From a virus, in the IMG/VR virus record IMGVR_UViG_3300027499_000006, positions 18,590 to 82,589 of that record: a DNA stretch of 64,000 nt. One strand, given 5' to 3'. The number at the start of each line of letters is the position of its first letter. The stretch's first letter is position 1. This document shows, piece by piece, positions 16,798-34,036 of this stretch. The position numbers were made by a program, and so were the translations under genes. The notes beneath the pieces are model-generated. The model saw only the letters and a list, made by a program, of their open reading frames with translations. It was not told the origin of the DNA and made no database searches.

Positions 16798-19616
16798 CTA
16801 GAGTAAATTTAGCTTTCAACCCCTCCTTCCGTCTGGGTACTAGTGGCTGGGAACCTATTGGTGACGCAACAATTGCAGAGTCAACTGCATATGGTTTCTT
16901 TGGGACGCGCTCTCTAGCAGTCACTCGCTCTTCAACTGTTGGTACGGGTGTAAGAAACTCCACTCCTTATCGAGTGCAAGCAGGGTTGCCCTATAGCGCG
17001 TCTATCTATGTCTTTATCCCAGTTATTGTCCCAGCCATTGAGTCTGCTCCTCTCCAGCTCACCATTACATGGCTTGATATAACTGGAACAGAAGTCGGAC
17101 AAAACTCTTCCGTAGTTGTGACAAAAACTCCCAGCGCCTCGTGGAGCAGACTGACACTTTCCGTTGCGCAGGCCCCCGTTGGCGCTTATTCTGCCTATGT
17201 CTCTCTGGCGCAGGTTATCTCTGGCTCCTCAGGGAAGCTTTTCTACATAGACGCAGTTTTGTTTGAGCAGTCTGACTTTGTTGGTGAGTATGTTGACAAT
17301 CTCACTCAAACTGAAGAAAACACTTATGTTAATAACTCACTGACTCAAGTTCCAATTCCAAAAATTACTGGTATGGAGCTCAATGGTGACATTAGCTTGG
17401 GAAGTCTTATCCTCAATACTATTGACGAGGACGGTGTTGTGTGGGTCTGCACCAACATCACGGGATGGTGGGAACAGCCAAACGCTGAAATGCCCGATAT
17501 CACTAGAGGAACAGAAGACGGCTCTTATCAAGTAAATGGTCGCTATACGGCAAGATTTATCACTTTAGAAGGAGTGTTCCTCCCCCAAAACAAAACTCAA
17601 ATTGCTACGGCACGTGACAAGCTGACGGCAGCTAGCAATCTTGTCCGTCGCGGGGAGTGGCTACGTGCTAACGAGGGGCCAACTCGGGCAGCCTTTGTTC
17701 GTTTGACTGGTCAGCCCAGAATGGAAACAGTTAATCCTCGTGGGCGCACTGAATTTTCTATAGGTCTTGTTGCTCCAGACCCAATTAAATATCAGTGGAA
17801 TGATAACGACTCAGAAAATGGTCTGTTTCAAGCCACGTCGCCCGCTGGGTCTCCCTTGGTAATATACAACAGTGGGACAGCAGAAGTTAAATGCGTTTTG
17901 GCAGTACGTGGGCCTCTTGGGGCCGAATCAACTATTGAGAATGCAAGCAATGGAAACATTTTAACACTCTCTGAGCCTCTACGTGGACGTGGGCCAATAG
18001 GAAAAATAACTCAGATTCAAAGATTTCAGGGTGTTGCCACAGCCACCACAGAAAAAGCTCACAGCCTAGTTGTGGGAGATAAAATTGAGGTCTTCAACGC
18101 CCCCACTCAATTTAACTCAAGTCAAGGAACACCATTTTTTACTGTTTTGAGTTCTACAACCGAAGAGCCGTATCAATTTAGCTATAGCCTACCTGGAGGA
18201 GACATCTCTGAAGTTAATGTGTCAGGTACAGTAGCTCTGGTAAGCGAAGATGTCATAGAAATAGACACTTATGACCAGTCGGTTAGTTTTAATGACGACA
18301 CCGTCGGGGAGAGATTCAGACTATCCCCTTTGGTTGACTGGATTGCTCTCATCCCAGGAAACAACACTCTAGTTGTTACTGAAGACCATGACCCATTTAA
18401 GGTTGAATCTAAGTCTTACGCTCGTAAGGTTCTCGGTGTTGCTAGTGGTGCTAACACTGGTGCTACCGTACCCGTGGACGACGCCACCCTATTTGAAGTT
18501 GGTATGGTTGTTGACACTCAGACTGGCGCTACTGTTGACAACACTGGACTGGTTGTTGCGTCTAGGAGCCTCACTGTTGGTGCCAACACGGTTACCTTTA
18601 CCACTACCCCATCCACACCCACTGCTGATGGTGACACCCTTCTTCATGTTGGTAATGGTGTCGCCACTCTTACTTTGGATAGGGCCCACTTTATTAGGAT
18701 TGATGGTGAGAAAACCATCGACGTTTTTCTGCCAGAAACAGCCGAGGTTGTGGCTAAAGAGATTGACGAGGAAGTTGCTACTCTGACGACCACTGCCCCC
18801 CACGGGTTTGCAGTCGGAGATATCATTGATGTCAAGCTGACCGTGTCTGTTGATATTGACACTAAAGAAGTAGATACTAACGTTGCAACACTTATTACCA
18901 CTGAGAGCCACGGCATTGAAGTAGACGAAGAATTTGACGTTGATATGGCGACTGTGGCATCAATAATTACCAAACAGAGTACAGGCAATGTAGTAACCTT
19001 GAGAACTTCTGCTGACCACAGGTTCTCGGATAATGACTCGGTGGAAGTAGATTTACCAACAGAAGCTTCAATCTCCAAAAAACTTCTATTTGCCAATATT
19101 GCAACTCTAACTACTTCAGCCACGCACAACTTTTCAAACGGAGACACCATTGATGTCAATCTCCCCGAGACTGCCACTATCAACCAAAAAACAATTCTCG
19201 GAGATACTGTAACTCTGCGGTCAACCTCTGCGCATGGATTCTCTTTGCAGGACAAAGTTACAGTAGACTTTAATGAAACTGCTAATATTACAGATTTTTC
19301 TTTTGATGGAACTACTTCTTATTCTGTAACACTTACAACAGAAGACCCACATAATTTTTCAGTCGGTGATAGAATAGAAGTTGATATTACTGACGACAAT
19401 GTAAATGTGCAATTCAACGGAACATGGATTGTCAATGCCATTCCTTCCTCTACTCAGATAAAGTACTTGTACTACGAAGACGACACCACCGTGACCTCCT
19501 TAGAACTCACTGGAACTGGAACTGTTACCAACCTCACCAACCAAGAGATAAATGGACTGGTCACAATTACATCTATTCCCAGTAGCACTACGTTCACATA
19601 CGTTAAGGAGGTGTAG
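16794..19616 (+). CDS. Distal tail protein with N-terminal jelly-roll domain
   Basis: A 940-residue protein whose GTG start overlaps the tape measure stop as GTGA. Residues 1-165 look like a carbohydrate-binding jelly roll (NLAFNPSFRLGTSGWEPIG, a common CBM-like opening). Residues 190-340 resemble a siphovirus distal tail (Dit) domain (VWVCTNITGWWEQP and ARFITLEGVF). From about 410 on there are some eight copies of a beta module with the pattern VATLTTxxxHxFxxGDxIxV, often followed by FNGTxxV and PSSTTFxY. The Dit ring joins tail tube and adhesion machinery; the jelly roll may bind host glycans. The repeats are shared with the major tail and hub proteins. Confidence 0.7.
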   Translation: MTRVNLAFNPSFRLGTSGWEPIGDATIAESTAYGFFGTRSLAVTRSSTVGTGVRNSTPYRVQAGLPYSASIYVFIPVIVPAIESAPLQLTITWLDITGTEVGQNSSVVVTKTPSASWSRLTLSVAQAPVGAYSAYVSLAQVISGSSGKLFYIDAVLFEQSDFVGEYVDNLTQTEENTYVNNSLTQVPIPKITGMELNGDISLGSLILNTIDEDGVVWVCTNITGWWEQPNAEMPDITRGTEDGSYQVNGRYTARFITLEGVFLPQNKTQIATARDKLTAASNLVRRGEWLRANEGPTRAAFVRLTGQPRMETVNPRGRTEFSIGLVAPDPIKYQWNDNDSENGLFQATSPAGSPLVIYNSGTAEVKCVLAVRGPLGAESTIENASNGNILTLSEPLRGRGPIGKITQIQRFQGVATATTEKAHSLVVGDKIEVFNAPTQFNSSQGTPFFTVLSSTTEEPYQFSYSLPGGDISEVNVSGTVALVSEDVIEIDTYDQSVSFNDDTVGERFRLSPLVDWIALIPGNNTLVVTEDHDPFKVESKSYARKVLGVASGANTGATVPVDDATLFEVGMVVDTQTGATVDNTGLVVASRSLTVGANTVTFTTTPSTPTADGDTLLHVGNGVATLTLDRAHFIRIDGEKTIDVFLPETAEVVAKEIDEEVATLTTTAPHGFAVGDIIDVKLTVSVDIDTKEVDTNVATLITTESHGIEVDEEFDVDMATVASIITKQSTGNVVTLRTSADHRFSDNDSVEVDLPTEASISKKLLFANIATLTTSATHNFSNGDTIDVNLPETATINQKTILGDTVTLRSTSAHGFSLQDKVTVDFNETANITDFSFDGTTSYSVTLTTEDPHNFSVGDRIEVDITDDNVNVQFNGTWIVNAIPSSTQIKYLYYEDDTTVTSLELTGTGTVTNLTNQEINGLVTITSIPSSTTFTYVKEV

Positions 19617-19619
19617 CAG

Positions 19620-22600
19620 ATGACTACCCAAGTTGTTAAAAATGCACCAAATAGTCTTGTTCAGTCTGCGAACACTACTGTAACCACAACAGGCATTGTT
19701 TTCGCGTCCACTACTGCTTCTACTACAGTAGCTGGACGAGTCGCTGCAAATGGCAACTTCCCCATTCTCGTTACCCAAGTTGGAACTTTTGTTTCCGGTA
19801 GTGGTGGCACTAGAAACATAACCCTCACCTTAGGAACTTCCTCGGTAAACTTGCCGTCTGTTGCATCAAACGCGGCCGCCCAAGATACTGGGTTTCAAAC
19901 ACTAACCACAGCCCTATTAATTCCCGATACTAGAGCCACTACTAATAGGCCAAGTTTCTCTATATCGGTGTCTCCTACGGGCGCTGGGAACGAGTTTTTA
20001 TTTGGAGCACTAACAACTGCCACAGCCACAACTAGCGCGGGTTCCCCCGGTACCAGCCCCATCCAAGTTTCTACTGACCCTGTCACGACTATCACGGGTA
20101 AACTTCCCATTAAGTTTGGCTATGTTCAGGCACCAGCACAACCAGTTCTCACACTTACCTCGCCAACTACCTTAGGCTCCACATCGGGGAGAATTACAGC
20201 ATCGTGGACTGCCCCCGACAACGGTGGAACAGCCATTACGGGCTATCGTCTTGTGTGGTCTACTAATTCTCTTCTAGGTAGTAATAATAATGAAGTAACT
20301 GTTAGTGGGTCAACGCTCACATACAATGTTGACGGCCTGATTCCTGGCACTAGGTACTACTTCAAAGTTTTTGCAAAGAACGCAGTAACCGATACTGCTG
20401 GGACAACTGGTCCCTACCCAGATGCCCAAATTAAAAATATAGTTGCTGAGGGTACTCCAGTTAATGCCCCCACTCTTACCGCAGCCAACCCCAGTACAAC
20501 TGTTCTGGGTCGGGTAGACCTCACTTGGACCGCGGCACCTGCAACTTTAAGTCCCATAACTAGGTATAAAGTCTACGCAGACAACGTTCAAATTGCTGAC
20601 GTGGCTAGCACAGTACTTTCTCATAGTGCTACTGGGTTAAACCAACGTCAAACTTACTCTTTTACGGTAAGAGCCCTAAATGCTTACGCTGTAGCTAACA
20701 GCACAACTGGTCCTAATTCAAATGCTCTGGAGAGACAATCTCCTGGAGTTCCTAGCGCCCCTCGAAATTTAAGTGGGGTTTCAGTGGAAAATTCAGTAGA
20801 CCTATCTTGGGATGTGCCCGAAAATGTCGGAACAACTGGCGGTTCTATCACTCAATACGAGGTTCTCAAGTCCGGTTTTACCCCCATTACAGCCACTGGT
20901 GGTACGGTAACACAGGTTACTAGGGATGGCGTTGTGTGGAATGTGCACTCTTTCACTGGCAATGGGAGCTTTGTCGTTTCCAATGCTGGTTCTGACGGGG
21001 AAATCAGATACTTAACCGTTGGTGGTGGTGGTTCGGGTGGTAAGTCGGCAACCGTTTCTGGTGGTGGTGGTGCGGGTGGATTCGTCTCCAGCAATGCATT
21101 CCTAGACGCTACAACCTACACGGTCACGGTTGGTGCTGGTGGGGCAGCAAAAACTACAATTGGTGTAGGAAATTCAGGTGGAAATTCCTCTATATCCACT
21201 ATTGCCGAGTCTGTCGCCCTAGGTGGAGGTGGTGGTAGTGACGGAGTTTCTGCTGGTGCTGTAGGTGGCTCCGGTGGTGGTGGAGCGCCATCAACAACTG
21301 CTGTTCTTGCTGGCGGGCTTGGTACCGCTGGGCAGGGCAACAACGGTGGCTCTGGGTTCTTCAATGCAACAGTCGCTAACCGCTCTGGAGGTGGTGGTGG
21401 TGGTGCTGGGGCCTCGGGTAGTAACGGTGTATCAGCACAGGGTGGCAATGGAGGAGTAGGTCTTTCCAGCGATATTAGAACTGGGTCCGCAGTATTTTAT
21501 GCTGGCGGTGGTGGTGGTGGTAAGGCCACTACCACTGGAGTAAATCCTACGGGAGGAACTGGAGGTGGCGGTGCTGGTGGGGAGACCACAACAGCTGGAA
21601 CCGCAGGAACAGCAAACACAGGCGGTGGTGGTGGTGGTTCGGGTACGGGTAACGGTGGAGCAGGTGGCTCGGGTATTGTTGTAATTACCTACCCAACAGC
21701 AACTCCTGTACTGTCTAGGCAGGCTGGAGCTTTGCCAAGAACTTTTACCCACACTGGCAGAGTGATTGGTAGTACTTATAGCTATGTAGTCCGTGCTCGT
21801 AATGCTATTGGGGACACTAACAACACCACAAGCGCCAATTCAAACATAGTCTCCGTTCTTATCTCAGTTAGTGGACCAGAGAACTTTACTGTGGAGGCTG
21901 CAACTGACGCAGCTGGTCGACTAGTTCTTTCGTGGAGTGAGCCAGCTACATCAACTGGATACAAAATTTTCCAAGTTATTGATGGAAATGATGTTTTGAT
22001 TCAAGACCTCGGTCTCGTCACTGTCTTTAAGATTGATGAACTAACTGCTGGAACTACGTACACGTACAAAATTAAGGCAACAAGCATTGCTCAGCCACAG
22101 GGGGGGTACTTCTCTGGTCCAGTAGATGCTTCGCCAAACGCGGGTAGTGTGCAAACAGTTCCAAGTGTTGCGGTGACTAACGACACTAACGAGCGCTTTT
22201 CGGGAACTTTTGCAACTATTAACGTCACCGCAACCACTCTTGAGTACGCTAATGAGAATCCCAGCTACCCAGAAAACACCGTTCCAGCAACATTTGGAAC
22301 CATCAACAACTTGACCAACCAAAACCTAGAAGGCACATACACAATTGCTATCCCTACCTCTGACACAATAACCTTTTCCCGAGACGGGTCTGACATCCCT
22401 GCCAACACTTCTGTGGCCCAAGGAACCCTTACTAATGAGACTAATGTGCCTTTAGTAGGAACTAAGACTGCCCTGGCTGGAACAACTGGCTCCTCAATTT
22501 TATATTCGGTGACTAGCCCAGATGTCACTGCCGAGAGTGCCATAGGAACTGTTACTGGTCTGACCAGTCGTGAATTTAACGAAACTGGGGCTGAAATTAC

Positions 22601-22892
22601 TGCAGTCACAGAAACAACTTTTTCTTACGCTCTTGCCGGAGAGGATGACTTGGCCCCCTCAGTTGCTGCGGGAACTGTTAGCAACAAAACTAATGCTGAA
22701 ATTTTTAATGGTGAAGACATTGAAGTAGATAATATTGTAGGCTACGACACAGTTTCGTATAATGTAACAGGAGCCAGTGCGCTATTAAATAGTGCCCACT
22801 CCTCTACGGTAGACTATCCTTTAGACGCAGTGGAAAAGGTTGACAGCGAGGCTGAACTTACAGTCAAGTATCGCTCTGGCTGGCTCGCCTAA
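19620..22892 (+). CDS. Minor tail protein with FN3 domains and a glycine-rich insert
   Basis: A 1090-residue protein; ATG follows AAGGAGGTGTAGCAG, 3 bases after the upstream stop. Residues 1-170 are a beta-rich N-terminal domain. Four fibronectin type III domains can be read at about 175-275, 285-375, 380-745 (split) and 752-840. The third is interrupted by a glycine-rich domain of about 260 residues (nucleotides 20906-21698) ending GGSGIVVITYP; FN3 strands resume after it. The C-terminal 240 residues carry half-repeats related to the shared beta module (NLEGTYTI, SDTITFS). It is likely an adhesin-type minor tail protein at the tail tip; the glycine-rich part may touch the receptor. Confidence 0.7.
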   Translation: MTTQVVKNAPNSLVQSANTTVTTTGIVFASTTASTTVAGRVAANGNFPILVTQVGTFVSGSGGTRNITLTLGTSSVNLPSVASNAAAQDTGFQTLTTALLIPDTRATTNRPSFSISVSPTGAGNEFLFGALTTATATTSAGSPGTSPIQVSTDPVTTITGKLPIKFGYVQAPAQPVLTLTSPTTLGSTSGRITASWTAPDNGGTAITGYRLVWSTNSLLGSNNNEVTVSGSTLTYNVDGLIPGTRYYFKVFAKNAVTDTAGTTGPYPDAQIKNIVAEGTPVNAPTLTAANPSTTVLGRVDLTWTAAPATLSPITRYKVYADNVQIADVASTVLSHSATGLNQRQTYSFTVRALNAYAVANSTTGPNSNALERQSPGVPSAPRNLSGVSVENSVDLSWDVPENVGTTGGSITQYEVLKSGFTPITATGGTVTQVTRDGVVWNVHSFTGNGSFVVSNAGSDGEIRYLTVGGGGSGGKSATVSGGGGAGGFVSSNAFLDATTYTVTVGAGGAAKTTIGVGNSGGNSSISTIAESVALGGGGGSDGVSAGAVGGSGGGGAPSTTAVLAGGLGTAGQGNNGGSGFFNATVANRSGGGGGGAGASGSNGVSAQGGNGGVGLSSDIRTGSAVFYAGGGGGGKATTTGVNPTGGTGGGGAGGETTTAGTAGTANTGGGGGGSGTGNGGAGGSGIVVITYPTATPVLSRQAGALPRTFTHTGRVIGSTYSYVVRARNAIGDTNNTTSANSNIVSVLISVSGPENFTVEAATDAAGRLVLSWSEPATSTGYKIFQVIDGNDVLIQDLGLVTVFKIDELTAGTTYTYKIKATSIAQPQGGYFSGPVDASPNAGSVQTVPSVAVTNDTNERFSGTFATINVTATTLEYANENPSYPENTVPATFGTINNLTNQNLEGTYTIAIPTSDTITFSRDGSDIPANTSVAQGTLTNETNVPLVGTKTALAGTTGSSILYSVTSPDVTAESAIGTVTGLTSREFNETGAEITAVTETTFSYALAGEDDLAPSVAAGTVSNKTNAEIFNGEDIEVDNIVGYDTVSYNVTGASALLNSAHSSTVDYPLDAVEKVDSEAELTVKYRSGWLA

Positions 22893-22915
22893 AGACGTGA
22901 AAGATAGAAAGTGAC

Positions 22916-30759
<7,844 letters not shown>

Positions 30760-30768
30760 TCAATAAAT

Positions 30769-30784
30769 GGTGTATAATTACACC
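30769..30784 (+). promoter_or_regulatory. Palindromic -10 element before short fibre genes
   Basis: GGTGTA-TAAT-TACACC is a perfect inverted repeat that contains TATAAT (30773-30778). No convincing -35 is present. It may be a promoter for the 30.8-33.3 kb genes or a small hairpin ahead of the ribosome site GGAG. Confidence 0.35.
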
Positions 30785-30798
30785 GATTGGAGTTTTAA

Positions 30799-31038
30799 GT
30801 GCCACTAGACTTTCCCGCCAGCCCGTCTGACGGGGACCTATATGAAGACTTTTACTGGAGTGCATCCGCAGGCATCTGGAGAAGGCAGCTCAGTACCGTT
30901 GAGAATATTGACGACTTAGCTAACGTCGATGCTGTGAACCCAGCTGATGGGGATATACTTGTTTACAGCTCATCTTCAAGTACTTGGGTGGCGCAGGAAG
31001 ATGCTACAATTGGTTTAATACTTGCCCTAGGAGGGTAG
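30799..31038 (+). CDS. Short virion protein with DFPxxPxDGDxYE module
   Basis: A 79-residue protein; GTG start behind GATTGGAG. It opens with LDFPASPSDGDLYEDFYW and repeats a related unit at 49-66 (VNPADGDILVYSSSSSTW). The same N-terminal module opens the genes at 33754, 34790 and 36292, so it is probably a shared docking element of fibre proteins. This copy has almost nothing else and could be a stub of a lost fibre or a free adaptor. Confidence 0.55.
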   Translation: MPLDFPASPSDGDLYEDFYWSASAGIWRRQLSTVENIDDLANVDAVNPADGDILVYSSSSSTWVAQEDATIGLILALGG

Positions 31039-31041
31039 TCT

Positions 31042-31368
31042 ATGGCGCAAACATTTAAAAACGCAAAAAAGGTTCTAACTGCCTCTTCATCTGCCATTTA
31101 CACCGTGCCATCGGCAACAACAGCAATTATTATTGGGTGTCAGGTCACAAACGTGGGGATTGCCAGTCACGACTTGACTATGTCTTGGACAGATAGCTCA
31201 GACGGTGATGCTGAGATTTATTTAGCTGAAGTAATCCCCATTCCAGACTCGGCTGCTTATGAACCCATTGGCGGGAAGTTAGTTCTTGAGGCTGGAGATG
31301 TTTTAAAGGGTCTTGGTGACACCACGGAAGTTCTAGAAGTGACTGTGAGTATCCTGGAGATATCGTGA
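31042..31368 (+). CDS. Small beta-structured virion protein
   Basis: A 108-residue protein starting at ATG, 3 bases after the previous stop (AGGAGGG lies upstream). It has the pattern VLTASSSAIYTVPSATTAII with alternating strands, as in small phage beta-sandwich proteins found near tail fibres. Its stop overlaps the next GTG start as GTGA. Exact function is unknown; a fibre accessory protein is likely. Confidence 0.5.
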   Translation: MAQTFKNAKKVLTASSSAIYTVPSATTAIIIGCQVTNVGIASHDLTMSWTDSSDGDAEIYLAEVIPIPDSAAYEPIGGKLVLEAGDVLKGLGDTTEVLEVTVSILEIS

Positions 31369-32417
31369 CAGGTGGCGGAGGCTATCTAGGCTTCGGCAGG
31401 GTCCCAGAGTGGCTCAATGCAACTACTGGGATTGGTAGGTGGGGTAGTGATGACGTCTACCTTGCCAGACTAGAAAATGAGTGGCCTGGTTATCAGATAC
31501 CAGTTGAGTACGTTGTTGTTGGGGGCGGTGGTGGCACAGGCGGAACTAGAGACGACCTACAACTCTCTGGTGGGGGCGGTGGTGGTGGGTATAGGTGCAG
31601 TGTCTTTGGTGAAAGAAGCGGTGGTGGTACAGCTATACCAGCAGAACCCCCTTTTCTTGCCAGTGTTGGTCAGTCCGCCACAGTAACTGTCGGGGCTGGG
31701 GGAGCGTCTGGTGTGGGGGGCGGTACCCCAACTAACGGGGCAAATGGGGGTAACTCTGTTTTTGGCAGTATCACAGCTTTGGGTGGTGGCTATGGAGCTA
31801 CTGACACTGGGACTGGTCTTGGAGGAGACGGAGGCTCTGGCGGTGGTGGCACTAACAGGAGCAGGAACGGAGGCATAGGGACACCTGGTCAAGGCTTAAA
31901 CGGTGGTAAAGGTGGCCCATATGGCGTAAACCCAACGGGGGCTGGTGGTGGTGGTGGGTCTAGAGAGGGTGGTTATGGGGGAGACGTTGTAGAGTTTGAT
32001 GCTATTGGTGACGTAAATGTTGGTGGAGATGGTATTGGGGGGAACGGTGGTAGAGGTCTCTCCAGCTCGATAACTGGCTCCTCCGTGGCTCGTGGTGGTG
32101 GTGGTGGTGGTGGTGCCAGTGGAACAGCTGGGCTTGGCAGGGCTGGCGGTGCCAACGGAGTAACGGGAACTACAGATGGGCTTTCTGGAACAGCAAACAG
32201 GGGTGGCGGTGGTGGTGGTTCTGCATATTTCTCCAAGATAGCGGGTTCTAGTAATGGTGGAGCAGGTGGCTCTGGAATCGTTATACTCCGATACCCAAAC
32301 ATATATGGTAATTTGACTGTTGGTGCTGGACTATCATTTACTGGTCCTACAACAGTTGGAGAGTATAAGGTGTACCAATTTACTTCTGGTAGTGGGTCGG
32401 TGACTTTTAATGCCTAA
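31365..32417 (+). CDS. Glycine-rich tail fibre protein 1
   Basis: A 350-residue protein starting at GTG (GTGA overlap). The N-terminal 45 residues contain Trp/Arg-rich sequence (VPEWLNATTGIGRWGSDDVY), probably the attachment part. The rest is a glycine-rich domain with runs of five to seven glycines, ending GGSGIVILRYP, followed by a short C-terminal unit (YKVYQFTSGSGSVTFNA). Glycine-rich adhesin domains form polyglycine helix sandwiches in some phage receptor-binding proteins. The next gene overlaps by 8 bases and is a paralogue. Confidence 0.65.
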   Translation: MTGGGGYLGFGRVPEWLNATTGIGRWGSDDVYLARLENEWPGYQIPVEYVVVGGGGGTGGTRDDLQLSGGGGGGGYRCSVFGERSGGGTAIPAEPPFLASVGQSATVTVGAGGASGVGGGTPTNGANGGNSVFGSITALGGGYGATDTGTGLGGDGGSGGGGTNRSRNGGIGTPGQGLNGGKGGPYGVNPTGAGGGGGSREGGYGGDVVEFDAIGDVNVGGDGIGGNGGRGLSSSITGSSVARGGGGGGGASGTAGLGRAGGANGVTGTTDGLSGTANRGGGGGGSAYFSKIAGSSNGGAGGSGIVILRYPNIYGNLTVGAGLSFTGPTTVGEYKVYQFTSGSGSVTFNA

Positions 32418-33318
32418 AAATGCTGGCTTTAAGGGATTCCAAAACATCCCCACATATTCTTCTGCTCCCGGTATATGGAGTGTTAAACAAGTTTACACCG
32501 CTCTTAGTGCTGGTCCTTGGCCAAATCCTCCTCAGGTTGAGTATTTATCTGTTGCTGGGGGTGGAGGTGGTGGAACTGCTGACAACGAAACCGAGGCTGG
32601 TGGAGGTGGTGGTGCTGGGGGATTTAGAACTGGCACAACAAGGCTAAATATTGGTGCTGGTGTTTTGATTTCTGTTGGTGCTGCTGGTATTGGTACTGGT
32701 GGTATCTCCTTCCTCGCTAATGGTACCCCCGGTGGAATATCTAGGGTAGGGAGTATTATCTCTGCTGGCGGTGGTGGTGGTGGGCAGGCTAGAGGTGGCG
32801 ACAATGCTGGCGACGGGGGCTCCGGTGGTGGTGGAGCTTCGAGAAATACTGAGGGTGGACTTGGAAACGTTCCAGAAACAATTCCGGCACAGGGATATGA
32901 CGGAAGGCTCGGCTCCGGTAATGACGGTGGTGGTGGTGGTGGTGCCGGAGGCGTTGGTGTTGGTTCTATATACATAGCTGGAGTCGGAGTTTCCTCTTCC
33001 ATCTCAGGGAGTCCTGTAACTTATGCTACGGGTGGACAGGGTGGTAGGGGGACAAATAGTTCTGGGTCTGTAGTGGGGACTGCTAATACTGGGCAAGGTG
33101 GTGGAGGTGGTGTTGCCTCTGGAGAGGCAGCTGGTGGGGCCCAACGAATGGGCCCTGGGAAAAATGGTGGTAGTGGGGTAGTTATTATAAAATACCCAGA
33201 AGCATACCCAGTTTTATCATTTGTAAATGCGCCTGGGCTTGTTTCTGATGCACCAACTGTTTCTGGAGGATACAGGGTATATAGGTTTACTTCTGGTTCT
33301 GGCACCGTAAGTTTTTAG
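32410..33318 (+). CDS. Glycine-rich tail fibre protein 2
   Basis: A 302-residue paralogue of the preceding gene, overlapping it by 8 bases. It has a short N-terminus with a Trp/Pro-rich segment (SAPGIWSVKQVYTALSAG), a glycine-rich core, the boundary motif GGSGVVIIKYP and the C-terminal unit YRVYRFTSGSGTVSF. Two tandem versions may give the virion two receptor specificities or form mixed trimers. Confidence 0.65.
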   Translation: MPKNAGFKGFQNIPTYSSAPGIWSVKQVYTALSAGPWPNPPQVEYLSVAGGGGGGTADNETEAGGGGGAGGFRTGTTRLNIGAGVLISVGAAGIGTGGISFLANGTPGGISRVGSIISAGGGGGGQARGGDNAGDGGSGGGGASRNTEGGLGNVPETIPAQGYDGRLGSGNDGGGGGGAGGVGVGSIYIAGVGVSSSISGSPVTYATGGQGGRGTNSSGSVVGTANTGQGGGGGVASGEAAGGAQRMGPGKNGGSGVVIIKYPEAYPVLSFVNAPGLVSDAPTVSGGYRVYRFTSGSGTVSF

Positions 33319-33333
33319 TTTATAGGAGATAAA

Positions 33334-33711
33334 ATGGCGCACTACGCACTGATAAATGAAAACAACGTTGTTTTTAACGTGATAACTGGTCGCGATGAGG
33401 ATGAAGTTGTCGGTGGTATCTCCGACTGGGAGCAGTATTATGGTGAGCTTCATAACTGTCTCTGCCTCAGAACTTCTTATAACACTCTAGGGAACACACA
33501 TCTTTCTGGTGGCACCCCCTTCCGTGGCAACTATGCTGGAATTGGGTTTATGTATTTGGAAGACTTAGATATTTTTATTCCACCAAAACCATATGAGTCT
33601 TGGGTTATCGATGAGACCACTGCTCTGTGGGTGCCCCCAGTTGCGTATCCTTCTGACGGAGAACGCTATGTCTGGAATGAAGATAGGATTTCTTGGGATA
33701 TAGAGAGCTAA
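33334..33711 (+). CDS. Short tail fibre-associated protein (aquatic phage type)
   Basis: A 125-residue protein; ATG follows ATAGGAGATAAA. The pattern is that of small proteins common in cyanophages and other aquatic phages: MAHYALINENNVVFNVI, a central TSYNTLGNTHLSGGTPFRGN, then GIGFMYLEDLDIFIPPKPYE and a Trp-rich end. Such proteins occur beside tail fibre genes. The exact role is unknown. Confidence 0.6.
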   Translation: MAHYALINENNVVFNVITGRDEDEVVGGISDWEQYYGELHNCLCLRTSYNTLGNTHLSGGTPFRGNYAGIGFMYLEDLDIFIPPKPYESWVIDETTALWVPPVAYPSDGERYVWNEDRISWDIES

Positions 33712-33722
33712 ATAAGACTCTA

Positions 33723-33731
33723 TGCTATACT
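33723..33731 (+). promoter_or_regulatory. Candidate extended -10 promoter
   Basis: TGC-TATACT (33723-33731) forms an extended -10 in the short gap between two virion genes, with the next start 22 bases downstream behind GGAG. No clear -35 is seen. Confidence 0.4.
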
Positions 33732-33753
33732 TAGTCAAGATTGGAGATACCTT

Positions 33754-34011
33754 ATGTCACTAGACTTTCCTAATGCACCAGATGATGGTGACCAATATGA
33801 AGGTTATGTGTGGAATGACGCTGTCGGTGTTTGGCAGATTGACAATAACTTTAATTACAGCGACCCTATAAGGCTTTTCCAAGCTGACCCAGAGATTGGT
33901 GCAGACTTTTCTGTACCAGAAAATTTTAATTTTATGACTATTGGTCCGCTGTCAGTGGCTTTTGATATGACACTGACAATACCAATTGATTCAATAGTTA
34001 TTGTTTTTTAA
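33754..34011 (+). CDS. Short virion protein with DFPxxPxDGDxYE module
   Basis: An 85-residue protein; ATG follows GATTGGAGATACCTT. It starts with LDFPNAPDDGDQYEGYVW, the module shared with the genes at 30799, 34790 and 36292. The second half (FQADPEIGADFSVPENFNFM) looks like a generic fibre segment ending in a strand. It may be a minimal fibre or an adaptor. Confidence 0.55.
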   Translation: MSLDFPNAPDDGDQYEGYVWNDAVGVWQIDNNFNYSDPIRLFQADPEIGADFSVPENFNFMTIGPLSVAFDMTLTIPIDSIVIVF

Positions 34012-34036
34012 GTAAATTTAGCTAACAAGGAGAAAA

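Noticed and set aside
32532-33002. Leftward Pro-rich frame
   Set aside because: Antisense of the poly-Gly domain of the fibre gene.
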